A DNA stretch of 64,000 bases from Paenibacillus xylanexedens (GTDB taxonomy: Bacteria; Bacillota; Bacilli; Paenibacillales; Paenibacillaceae): the NCBI RefSeq assembly GCF_001908275.1, contig NZ_CP018620.1:5704001-5768000 (forward strand). Direction: 5' to 3'. The translations under genes were made by a program, and so were the position numbers. Below, one piece after another: positions 52,925-61,699 of this stretch (position 1 is the stretch's first letter; each line of letters starts with the position of its first letter). The notes under the pieces are model-generated. The model was not told the DNA's origin. It did not search any database and worked only from the letters and a program-made list of their open reading frames with translations.

Positions 52925-53776
52925 TTAGTAGGCATAGAATCCTTGACCCGTCTTCCGCCCCCACTGTCCTGCATCAACCATTTTCTGCAACATCGGACAG
53001 CATCGGAATTTGGGGTCCTGATAGCTGTCGTACAATACTTTCAATGAATGCACGACCGTATCCAGACCAATCAGATCCGCCGTCTCCAGCGGCCCCATCT
53101 GATAATTGAAGCCCTTCTTCATAATGGCGTCCACCTGCTCGGGTGTAGCGATTCCATCCTGTACAATGTACGCCGCTTCATTCATTAACAAGTGCGAGAG
53201 GCGATTAGAGACAAACCCGGGCAGATCCTCTATGACAACTGGACTTTTATCAAGAGTTTCCAAAAACGCTACCATCTCATGTTCCGTAACCTGCGTTGTA
53301 TGATGTCCTTTGATCACCTCCACCATGGATTTAACGGGAACCGGATTCATCAGATGCACCCCAATGACTCGGCCTGGGTCAGGCAAAAATGAAGCGAGCT
53401 TTGTCACGGAAATACAGCTTGTATTTAGCGCAAATAAAGCATCCGGACGAGCCCTGTGGTATAGTCGTGCGTAAACTTCCTTTTTCAACTCCAGGTTTTC
53501 GGTTACATTTTCAATAATGATACTTGCCTCTTCCACACCTTCATCTTGTGTCTGGAACGAGATTCGTTCCATGATCTGATCCAGGGGCACCTGACCGTAC
53601 CCTTGCTTCAGAAAGCAAGCTGAACGATATTCACGACGTATAACATCAGGGGCATGTTCGATGACCGACGCCGAAATATCCTGCAAAATCACACGATAAC
53701 CAGCCCTCGCGACATCCAGTGCTGTGGCGCATCCCATCACCCCTGCGCCAATGATTGCAATGAGTCGATTATGCAT
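52925..53776 (-). CDS. 3-hydroxyacyl-CoA dehydrogenase-like enzyme (FkbK-like)
   Basis: 283-residue NAD enzyme. Rossmann motif IAIIGAGVMGCATALDVARAG, catalytic region TSCISVTKLASFLPDPGRVIGVHLMNPVP (His), GFVSNRLSHLLMNEA and NYQMGPLETADLIGLD. In methoxymalonyl/hydroxymalonyl pathways the matching enzyme oxidises glyceryl-ACP at its alcohol. Start has AAGGAGGTG. Between the aminotransferase and fkbH-like genes. Confidence 0.92.
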   Translation of the reverse strand: MHNRLIAIIGAGVMGCATALDVARAGYRVILQDISASVIEHAPDVIRREYRSACFLKQGYGQVPLDQIMERISFQTQDEGVEEASIIIENVTENLELKKEVYARLYHRARPDALFALNTSCISVTKLASFLPDPGRVIGVHLMNPVPVKSMVEVIKGHHTTQVTEHEMVAFLETLDKSPVVIEDLPGFVSNRLSHLLMNEAAYIVQDGIATPEQVDAIMKKGFNYQMGPLETADLIGLDTVVHSLKVLYDSYQDPKFRCCPMLQKMVDAGQWGRKTGQGFYAY

Positions 53777-53804
53777 ACCTAATCACCTCCTTATTGAGCT
53801 ACCA

Positions 53805-55124
53805 TTAGATCAGCTCGTCGTAGATCTCTTTCATTTCTGCAAGTGCTGCAGGGACACGCTCACCGAACCAGGCAACATCTTGCATATCAAGCAGGATATT
53901 CGGATACATCCGCGAGAGCGTAGATACCAGAACACCGTGCTCAGCAAGCTTGCTATTTAACAAAATATCAAAAGACATCAATTCAAACGTATATTCAGCC
54001 GTATCCGTAAGCGGCTCCGTACAGCAGTGATAAGAAGCACAGCCAGACGGCCCTTGAACAATTAAAGGCAGACCTACCTTCACTGCTTCCTGGCAGAGTA
54101 TGTCATGCATCATCTCAGCGTGGCGGTTCATGCTGTGCATCGCCTGACCTCCATTGCGTCCCAACATTTCCAGCGTAGCTTTTACAGCAGCTGTACCTAA
54201 TGGATAGCCATTAAACGTACCCGCATGAATTACTTTTTTGTCTACAAGTAACTTCATGATATCCGCTCGGCCAACCAGGGCTGACACCGGAACTCCGCCA
54301 CCCGCGATTGCCTTCCCAAGTGTGGTCAGATCGGGCGTTACACCGAATAACTGTTGGGCACCACCGAGACCCATACGGAATCCTGTTATAATCTCATCAA
54401 AAATGAGCACGACCTGGTACTGATCACATAACTGTCTGACTTTTTGCAGATAACCCGGAGCAGGCATGACTCCGCCTCCATTTACACAAACCGGCTCCAT
54501 GATTACTGCTGCAATGTCGTCTCCATGCTGGCGAAATAGTTCCTCCAGACGGGCTGCGTCATTCCATGGCACGAGGTAGGATTGAGATTCCATGGCATCC
54601 CTTGCCCTCCCCTTTGTTCCTTTCATGTCACCAGGATAGTCTGAAGGTACCGGCAAACCTGTACGTGCAGTCTTACCACCCATAATATTGTCCGCATTGC
54701 CATGATAATGGCCTTCAAAACGTACAAAGCGATTTTTACCTGTCCACGCCCGGGCAAGACGAAGTGCATTCTGGACAATCTCCGTACCTGATAACCCAAA
54801 ACGAATCATCTCTGCTGAAGGTACATATTGATGGATCAGTTCCAGAGCCTCTGCATCCAGATCGCAATGACTTACGGAAAGAACACGGTCAATGGTATCC
54901 TTCAGACACTCGTTATACTCCTCGTTGCCGTGGCCAACAATGAGGGCACCAAAGCGGGCATATAAATCCAAATACTCGTTGCCGTTCATGTCCGTCACTC
55001 TGCTTCGGGAAGCATGCTTGAAATGGAGCGGCGTCTCTTCCCAAGGAAGGTGAAAATTATAGTGCACACCGCCAGGCAGCCATTGTTTCACCCGCTGATT
55101 GTACTGCATCATCTCCGTGATCAT
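53805..55124 (-). CDS. Free-standing PLP aminotransferase (GSA / iturin AMT type)
   Basis: 439-residue class III aminotransferase. PLP-binding Lys lies in TTLGKAIAGGGVPVSALVG (near residue 270), and FDEIITGFRMGLGG holds the Asp. Glutamate-1-semialdehyde mutases share this fold, but with an AT overlapped by four bases and PKS genes around, it corresponds to the AMT domain of iturin-type synthases, which places an amino group on a beta-keto acyl chain. Here it is a separate protein. True GSA mutase for haem cannot be excluded but is unlikely here. Confidence 0.88.
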   Translation of the reverse strand: MITEMMQYNQRVKQWLPGGVHYNFHLPWEETPLHFKHASRSRVTDMNGNEYLDLYARFGALIVGHGNEEYNECLKDTIDRVLSVSHCDLDAEALELIHQYVPSAEMIRFGLSGTEIVQNALRLARAWTGKNRFVRFEGHYHGNADNIMGGKTARTGLPVPSDYPGDMKGTKGRARDAMESQSYLVPWNDAARLEELFRQHGDDIAAVIMEPVCVNGGGVMPAPGYLQKVRQLCDQYQVVLIFDEIITGFRMGLGGAQQLFGVTPDLTTLGKAIAGGGVPVSALVGRADIMKLLVDKKVIHAGTFNGYPLGTAAVKATLEMLGRNGGQAMHSMNRHAEMMHDILCQEAVKVGLPLIVQGPSGCASYHCCTEPLTDTAEYTFELMSFDILLNSKLAEHGVLVSTLSRMYPNILLDMQDVAWFGERVPAALAEMKEIYDELI

Positions 55125-56101
55125 CCCTTATCGCCTCCCCCACTTGTCTGGTTTACTGCTTCATATCGCTCCAGTAACCTGGACCGATCTTGCGGATCAT
55201 CCAGCGAATAGGCTGCAGGCAAGGTCTTATTCTCAGCCAGCATATTTCTTATGCTCTGGCCTGGACCGATATCGATCCATACCGTCGCTCCCAGATTTTG
55301 AATGCGTGCCAATGCCTGATTCCAGCGAATGGGTTGCAAAAGCTGGCTACTCAGCAGCTTAGGAATGTCCTCGGCTCCGCGAATGAACTCCCCATGTACT
55401 GTAGAGCAGATGGGAAACACCGGTGCAGAGAAGGAAATCCCTGCAAGCATCTCTTCAAGCTCAGGCTGAATGAACTGCATCAACTCGCTATGATAAGGTG
55501 CATCTGCCTTCATTGGCATCATGCGAAAAGGAATGAATTCCCCACCGTAGCCATCCACCTGATCATCCAGCATTTGAAGCCCCTTCGCAGTACCTGCGAC
55601 GACAAACTGTCCCGGTGAATTATAACCGGAGATCGTCGCATACTCGTTCTGACGAATATTCTCGACTAATTCTTCAAGCGCTTCTTGGGTTACATCAACA
55701 ACAATACCCGCTCTTCCTTTTTGCTCCTGAATGGAGCGATGCATCAACGCACCACGCTGAGTTGTAAAACGGATTCCATCAGCAAATCGCAATGCTCCCG
55801 CCGCTACTAAAGCCGAAATCTCCCCCAAACTGTGACCTACTGCATAATCTGGAGTCATTCCTGTTCGGCGAACAAATGAATCAAATAAAACGTAGCTTGC
55901 TGTCAGTACAGCAGGCTGAGCATATTCAGAGACCGTCAATTGATCCAGGGTCCCTTCCATAACCAGTGCCTTCAAATCAAATCCGATCACCTCGCTCGCT
56001 TCCGCAAAGATCTGATTCGCCTCCGGCTCACTGTGCAACAACTCGCTGCACATTCCGATATACTGGCTTCCCTGGCCGGGAAATAGCGCACAGAACGTCA
56101 T
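55121..56101 (-). CDS. Free-standing acyltransferase
   Basis: 326-residue FabD-like acyltransferase. N-terminal LFPGQGSQYIGM, nucleophile VGHSLGEISALVAAG (Ser near 92). The substrate-side motif reads APYHSELM where malonyl-specific PKS acyltransferases have HAFHS and FabD has VPSHC, so an unusual extender is possible. It probably serves the KS protein, which lacks an AT, either with malonyl or with hydroxymalonyl. Overlaps acyl-CoA dehydrogenase and aminotransferase genes by four bases each. Confidence 0.9.
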   Translation of the reverse strand: MTFCALFPGQGSQYIGMCSELLHSEPEANQIFAEASEVIGFDLKALVMEGTLDQLTVSEYAQPAVLTASYVLFDSFVRRTGMTPDYAVGHSLGEISALVAAGALRFADGIRFTTQRGALMHRSIQEQKGRAGIVVDVTQEALEELVENIRQNEYATISGYNSPGQFVVAGTAKGLQMLDDQVDGYGGEFIPFRMMPMKADAPYHSELMQFIQPELEEMLAGISFSAPVFPICSTVHGEFIRGAEDIPKLLSSQLLQPIRWNQALARIQNLGATVWIDIGPGQSIRNMLAENKTLPAAYSLDDPQDRSRLLERYEAVNQTSGGGDKG

Positions 56102-57249
56102 ACGCTACCGCCACGCTTGTAATAGACTTTTAATCCGTAATGCGAGATCATCTCCTGCTGCATCTGAGAAGAACCTTCAATAATCTCCAGAATTTTGGCT
56201 TCCTTATACAGCCTGGCAACAGGATATTGGTTACTAATTCCGTTCGCACCATGAACCTGTAGCGCATCACTTGCAACTTCAACAGCAACTTTGGACGTAA
56301 AATATTTGGCGATCGTTGTCTCCATGGCGGCCTGCGGGTCCTTGGCTTCTCTCAGCTCGGCTGCCCGTAAACATAATGCTCGTGCTGCATGGACTTTTGT
56401 CACCGCATCTCCAATCATGCCGCGAATCAGCTGAAAATGGCTCAGCTTCTGATCAAATTGCTTCCGCTTTCTTGAGTAAGTCACCATGGCATCCAGCGCT
56501 TCCTGCGCAATCGCCAGCCCTGCCCAGGCTATGCTATATCTCCCCTGGTCCAGCGCCCCGGTTACGATGTACTCAAAACCTTCATTCAGACGTCCAATAA
56601 TGTGATTCTTTGGTACACGCACCTCATGGAGATCAATCTCAGCTATACCTGTCTCTCCCGCAACCATGACACCTTCAATAGGTTTGGTCTGTACACCCTC
56701 AAACTGGCGTTCGACCCAAAAAGCAGTGCTTCGTCCCTGATTCGAGGCAATAATGATAAATACATCTGCCAGATGTCCAAACGTAATCCACTTCTTTTTT
56801 CCATTCAAAACATAACAGTCCGATTCTTCTCTCCACTCGGTCTTTACACTTTTGGCATCTGAACCAACTTCCGGTTCAGTCAGGCCAAAGGCAGCAATCC
56901 ATTCTCCCTTCACCAACTTGGGTAGCCAGGACGATTTTTGCTCAGGCGTTCCGAAACGTACCAAAGTTTCACTTACAAGTGAAGTATGTACCGTTAACAA
57001 GCTGCGAACGGCTGGAAGAGCCTTGCCAAATACTTCAGTCAACAGCCCGTACGCCTTAGGACCGAGACCCATTCCGCCATATTCAGCCGGGATCGAGGCA
57101 GCCAAGTAACCTTTTTCAGCCATGGCACGGATCAATGTTCTGGGAATGGCTTGCTGCTCTTGAATCTGTCGAGCATAAGGACGAATTTCACGGGCAGCAA
57201 ACAATTCAGCTTCATGAATGATCTCTTGCTCTACATCCACTTCAATCAT
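56098..57249 (-). CDS. Acyl-CoA dehydrogenase (FkbI-like)
   Basis: 383-residue flavoprotein. Substrate/FAD residues: AAFGLTEPEVGSDAKSVKTE, KKWITFGHLADVFIIIAS, and the catalytic Glu in AKILEIIEGSSQMQQEMI. In methoxymalonyl/hydroxymalonyl clusters this enzyme oxidises the ACP-bound glyceryl chain towards the malonate level. Four-base overlaps on both sides show tight coupling with ACP and AT. Confidence 0.92.
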   Translation of the reverse strand: MIEVDVEQEIIHEAELFAAREIRPYARQIQEQQAIPRTLIRAMAEKGYLAASIPAEYGGMGLGPKAYGLLTEVFGKALPAVRSLLTVHTSLVSETLVRFGTPEQKSSWLPKLVKGEWIAAFGLTEPEVGSDAKSVKTEWREESDCYVLNGKKKWITFGHLADVFIIIASNQGRSTAFWVERQFEGVQTKPIEGVMVAGETGIAEIDLHEVRVPKNHIIGRLNEGFEYIVTGALDQGRYSIAWAGLAIAQEALDAMVTYSRKRKQFDQKLSHFQLIRGMIGDAVTKVHAARALCLRAAELREAKDPQAAMETTIAKYFTSKVAVEVASDALQVHGANGISNQYPVARLYKEAKILEIIEGSSQMQQEMISHYGLKVYYKRGGSV

Positions 57250-57503
57250 TCGGCAACCCCCTCTTGAAGAAGAGATTCATTGAGATAGGCGGCGAACTCG
57301 GCAATTGTTTTGTATTCAAACAACGCAACCGGACTGATGTCAACTTGAAGATGCTTACGCGCACGATTAATGATCTTGAGCGCCTGCACAGATGAGACAC
57401 CAATTTTCAAAAAATTCATCTCTTCATCGATGTCCTCTGGCTCCTGATTCAACGCTGCAGCAATCTCGCTTTTGAGAAAAAGCTCAATTTCTTCTTTTGT
57501 CAT
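57246..57503 (-). CDS. Free-standing acyl carrier protein (second)
   Basis: 85-residue carrier protein: FLKIGVSSVQALKIINRAR has the probable phosphopantetheine Ser38 (GVSS for the usual GxDS). The ATG at 57503 overlaps the stop of the PKS gene (ATGA) and follows GGAGG; the frame open to 57614 lies within the PKS gene. Placed right after the KS protein, it may act as the acceptor ACP for chain extension and the aminotransferase. Confidence 0.88.
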   Translation of the reverse strand: MTKEEIELFLKSEIAAALNQEPEDIDEEMNFLKIGVSSVQALKIINRARKHLQVDISPVALFEYKTIAEFAAYLNESLLQEGVAE

Positions 57504-60500
57504 ATCATGACCTCCGTTCCCTGATTCACATCTATCCAATGTACATACGGCTCGAATGGGTGTGCTGGCAGATGTACAATCTGGCCAGAGCCATTCGGAT
57601 GTAACTGTTCCCAATCCAGCGCAGCACCACGTACATAAAGCTGTCCCAGCAATACAGCAAGCTGATCCTCCATGGTAAGTGTCGGCTCGGCAGACAGGCG
57701 GATGAAGCTCTCCTTGCCACTGTATTCAATCTGTTGCACTGTCTGATCTGCAGCAATCATAATTACAATGTCGGCGTTTGCCATCTTGCCAGGTGTGTCT
57801 TGCAGACTCTCTAACGTCACTCTGTTGTTCACTGGAATGGATTGGCTTGCATGAGCGTTGTGATATTCCTCGCCATCCAGATGTAAACGGGATACAAGCT
57901 CCTCTCCTGAAGCTATTCCTCGAATCTCTTGAATGGAAGGGACCAGACGTACAAGTGTCTCAAGCAAGGTCACCCAGTAGTTCAAGGTAGATACCGTATC
58001 TTCATTAGAAACGTCTGGCCTGATTACTTGGCGTGCTTCCGCTTCATCTTCTCCGCGAATCTCCTGCCCCCCAACCACAATATTGACACGAGCAGCTCGG
58101 TTTCTAGGCTTGAAGCCAAATTCCATCACTTCGATGTTCCACTCTCCGGTGGAGCTGACAGCTACTGCTGCACGATACCGATAATGTTTTCTATATCTGT
58201 TCCGGGTAAAACAAAGATCCTCTGGTGCCAGGTCCGCATGTTTCTTCACATATTGCTCCGTGTTATCAATCAGCTTTTTTAAAGCCTGCTCTGATTTCGC
58301 AGAGAACGTTAACAATTGGCCTCGTGCCGGGGCTTCTGCACGGACAGGGGCTTTCCATTCTTCCAGCACAATGTGGGCATTCGTACCTCCCAGGCCAAAC
58401 GAACTAATGCCTGCCTTCCGTGTTTTTCCTTCAGGCACATCCCATGGTCTACGCTCGCTAACGATATGGAACGGCGATTGCTCCAGTCGGAGGGCTGGAT
58501 TCGGATTATCCATATGCAGACTTGGTGCCAGTTCCCCATGCTGCATACTGAGCAGAACCTTGGCAAGACTGGCTCCACTGGAGGCTGCAAATAAATGACC
58601 AATATTGGTTTTGACTGAACCTAATCCAATTGAATTGTCGCTTGTATATCCCTTTTCCCGGAATAGTCGGAGCAAGGCATTCACCTCAATTGGATCTCCA
58701 ATCCTTGTCCCCGATCCATGTGCTTCAATATAAGAAATCTCGCTCGGGTTTAGGTTGGCATCGCGATAAGCGGCACGGAGTACCTGATATTGCCCCTGAG
58801 GGTTGGGTGCCATAATGCCCAGGGAATATCCGTCGTTATTCACCGCTGTCCCGCGAATCACACCATAAATATGCTTATTGTTGCGAACTGCCTCTGTTAG
58901 CGGCTCCAGATATACAACAACAGCACCTTCCCCCAGGACTGAACCATCTGCTTCCCGGTCAAATACCTTCGTATGTTGAGTGGAAGAACAGATTCCAGCA
59001 TTGCGTGATAGTTGATGAACATGCGGTGTAGCCAAAATGTTCGCTCCACCTACAACTGCCCCAGAGATACGCTTGTCCTGAATGGCCGCCACAGCTTGTG
59101 TCAGTGCTACCAGAAAGGAAGAACATGCCGTATCTATGGACAGTGCCGGTCCTGTGAAATTGTACATGTGTGAAATGGAGGCTGCTGCAATATTGGACAT
59201 ATTGCCTACCATAGCGTGAGAATGAACAGCCTTTCCAAGACTCCGGTTCATATAATCAACAACCAGATCGAAGTAAGTGCTTGGATTAATCCCTACGTAC
59301 ACACCCACATCACGCTTATCCTCATGGTCCACGAGCATACCCGCATCCTCCAGCGCCTCATGAGCAACTTCCAGCAGTTTGCGATGCTGCGGATCCATAA
59401 ATGCAGCTTGTTCAGACGGGATTTCAAAGAACTCATGATCAAACGTATCCGGTTGCTTCAGTTCCCCAATCCAGTCATCCCAATCGGGTTGCTTGGAACG
59501 TGTTGCACGCTCTAGGCTAACCCGGTCAACACTATCTAACCCGTTAACCAGATTGCTCCAGAACTGCTCTTGGGTGTCGGCATCAGGCAGACGCAGAGAC
59601 AGTCCGGTAATAGCAATAGCACGATGTACATTCAGGTGATTATCTGTGGTTTCAGCTTGTTCAAAGTCCTTCGTTTCTGCTGGAAGTTCCTGCAGATATT
59701 CCACCATCTCACGTACTGTACTGCAAAAAACAAGTAGTTCTTGTCCTAATTCACGTCCCATATGTGCAGACAGCTTGTCAAGTAATTGATAGGAGAGGAT
59801 GGAATTGCCTCCAAGTGCGAGAAAAGAAGTATCCATCTCAATCTTTCCTGCGGGCAATTGAAGAATTTCGGCCCAGGCTTTACGTACGGTATATTCCAAA
59901 GACGATGTGGAAACCGTCTCGTGTCCTTGCTGTTGTGTGTTTTTGCGAATCAGCTCTTCAATGGCCTCGATGTCCTTGGTAAATACTCCACGCTCATAAT
60001 CGTTTCTCAGCATGAAGCGCTGGACCTTGCCACTCGTCGTTTTGGGGATGACCTTGATTGGGAGAACATGAGTGATCTCAATACCCAATCCAGCCCTCAT
60101 ACGTTGGATCAGATCCTGTCGTACCTCCAGAAACTGTGGAGCGCTCGATTTGTATTTAACAAATACAAGCAGCTCCTCTACTTGTTTGAGGCTGTTAAAG
60201 TGCCCGACTACCGTCAAATTCCCTCTCGGAATGCTGCTATTCTGGTACAAAATTTCTTCAAGATCATGCGCATAATGGTTCTGTCCCCGAATAAACACAA
60301 TGTCCTTGATTCGTCCGCTTACAACCAGGGAACCATCAGCCATATAACCCAAGTCTCCAGTGCGAAGCCACCCATCCACATACATTTCACGATTGATCTC
60401 GGGAAGACTGTAATATCCGGAGGTTACCGATTCCCCACGAATCTGGATTTCGCCAACAACCCGCTCATCCAGCACTTCACCCTGTTCATCCGCAATCCGG

Positions 60501-61699
60501 ATTTGAATCCCTGTCATGGGATATCCTTCATGGACAAATTCGATCACATCCGAAGTATGGCTATCACTGCTAGGCAGCTGGACTGGCACAGCCAGTCCTT
60601 CCTGCACCAGCCGCGAACGCGAAATACGTTCAATTCGCGGCTCTTCACCCAGTCTGGAGGTACATACACCTACTGTCGCTTCTGCCATGCCATACGCAGG
60701 AAACATCATATTGGAACGATAGCCACAAGAACTGAATTTTTTGACAAATCGCTCGATAACAGACGTTGATATAGGCTCTGCACCATTCAAGGTCATACGC
60801 AGTGAAGACAGATCCAGCGTTGAGAGCTTGGAATCCGGGATCTTCTGAACCATCCATTCGAAACCGAAATTGGTACAGCAAAACCATTTTCCCTGATGCT
60901 CCGTAATCTTGCGCAAGAACAGATAAGGCGACCGTACGAAGGTATAAGGTGACATCACCATGATGTTGGCTCCACTCAGGACGGGTGTCAGGTGCTGTCC
61001 AAATATCCCCATATCATGCGTATGCGGCAACCAGGTAAACACATTATCTCCTTCTTCAGCTCCAAGAAAAGTCTTGCATGCAATACTGTTGGCGATAATA
61101 TTGTGATTTGTTAACTGCACACCTTTGGGAATTCCCGTGCTTCCTGATGAGAATTGCAGGAACACAATGTCATCAGGAGAGGTTGGGCATAGATCAGCCA
61201 TCTGCTGGCCTGCTTGAAGCTGGTTCACGCTAATCAACATAAGACCTTTGAATACCGGACTTTCCGCAAGCTGCTTATACTTGGGCATGTAGGCTTCCTC
61301 GACGATAACGACCGGACGGCCGAGTACCTCCCACACTTTCGTGAATTTCTCCAGACCGGCCGAGCCTGGTTCCCAGGCAGCCGGAGGACTAACCGGGGCG
61401 ACAATAATGCCCCCCAGCATACAAGCCCAAAAGGTACGGTAAAATTCCTGTGATTGGTCAATTTCCAAAATAACGACCTGTCCTTGTTGAATGCCTTGCT
61501 CCTGAAGAGACTGCAGGTACTTGCGCGCCTGCATCAGTAATTCAGGATATGATTCAAACTGCTCATCACCTGAAGAACTGATATAGGTCATTCCCTTTTC
61601 TGGATGAATATCTGCAATGTAGATTAGCATCTCAGCCACTGTTGAATAATGTTCTGGCACAATCAGCTCGGGTCCTCGCTGTATGGATTTACTGGACAT
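57500..61699 (-). CDS. FAAL-ACP-KS polyketide synthase lacking an AT core
   Basis: 1399 residues. Fatty acyl-AMP ligase (about 1-580: FLQFSSGSTGIPKGVQL near 183, FPAYGMAEATVGV, WLRTGDLGYM), ACP (LALGGNSILSYQLLDKL, Ser near 632), ketosynthase (about 700-1130: Cys in SIDTACSSFLVALTQA near 855, His in YIEAHGSGTRIGDP and KTNIGHLFAASSG). The last 270 residues contain a KS linker and a C-terminal LPAHPFEPYVHWI that resembles the post-AT linker, but no GHSxG acyltransferase core. ATG at 61699 follows GGAGGTGC; overlaps the NRPS by 11 bases. Activates a fatty acid and extends it once. Confidence 0.92.
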   Translation of the reverse strand: MSSKSIQRGPELIVPEHYSTVAEMLIYIADIHPEKGMTYISSSGDEQFESYPELLMQARKYLQSLQEQGIQQGQVVILEIDQSQEFYRTFWACMLGGIIVAPVSPPAAWEPGSAGLEKFTKVWEVLGRPVVIVEEAYMPKYKQLAESPVFKGLMLISVNQLQAGQQMADLCPTSPDDIVFLQFSSGSTGIPKGVQLTNHNIIANSIACKTFLGAEEGDNVFTWLPHTHDMGIFGQHLTPVLSGANIMVMSPYTFVRSPYLFLRKITEHQGKWFCCTNFGFEWMVQKIPDSKLSTLDLSSLRMTLNGAEPISTSVIERFVKKFSSCGYRSNMMFPAYGMAEATVGVCTSRLGEEPRIERISRSRLVQEGLAVPVQLPSSDSHTSDVIEFVHEGYPMTGIQIRIADEQGEVLDERVVGEIQIRGESVTSGYYSLPEINREMYVDGWLRTGDLGYMADGSLVVSGRIKDIVFIRGQNHYAHDLEEILYQNSSIPRGNLTVVGHFNSLKQVEELLVFVKYKSSAPQFLEVRQDLIQRMRAGLGIEITHVLPIKVIPKTTSGKVQRFMLRNDYERGVFTKDIEAIEELIRKNTQQQGHETVSTSSLEYTVRKAWAEILQLPAGKIEMDTSFLALGGNSILSYQLLDKLSAHMGRELGQELLVFCSTVREMVEYLQELPAETKDFEQAETTDNHLNVHRAIAITGLSLRLPDADTQEQFWSNLVNGLDSVDRVSLERATRSKQPDWDDWIGELKQPDTFDHEFFEIPSEQAAFMDPQHRKLLEVAHEALEDAGMLVDHEDKRDVGVYVGINPSTYFDLVVDYMNRSLGKAVHSHAMVGNMSNIAAASISHMYNFTGPALSIDTACSSFLVALTQAVAAIQDKRISGAVVGGANILATPHVHQLSRNAGICSSTQHTKVFDREADGSVLGEGAVVVYLEPLTEAVRNNKHIYGVIRGTAVNNDGYSLGIMAPNPQGQYQVLRAAYRDANLNPSEISYIEAHGSGTRIGDPIEVNALLRLFREKGYTSDNSIGLGSVKTNIGHLFAASSGASLAKVLLSMQHGELAPSLHMDNPNPALRLEQSPFHIVSERRPWDVPEGKTRKAGISSFGLGGTNAHIVLEEWKAPVRAEAPARGQLLTFSAKSEQALKKLIDNTEQYVKKHADLAPEDLCFTRNRYRKHYRYRAAVAVSSTGEWNIEVMEFGFKPRNRAARVNIVVGGQEIRGEDEAEARQVIRPDVSNEDTVSTLNYWVTLLETLVRLVPSIQEIRGIASGEELVSRLHLDGEEYHNAHASQSIPVNNRVTLESLQDTPGKMANADIVIMIAADQTVQQIEYSGKESFIRLSAEPTLTMEDQLAVLLGQLYVRGAALDWEQLHPNGSGQIVHLPAHPFEPYVHWIDVNQGTEVMI

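Noticed and set aside
53805..55124. Haem-pathway glutamate-1-semialdehyde mutase (hemL)
   Set aside because: Same fold, but no other haem genes nearby and a four-base overlap with a PKS acyltransferase gene; the AMT role fits better.
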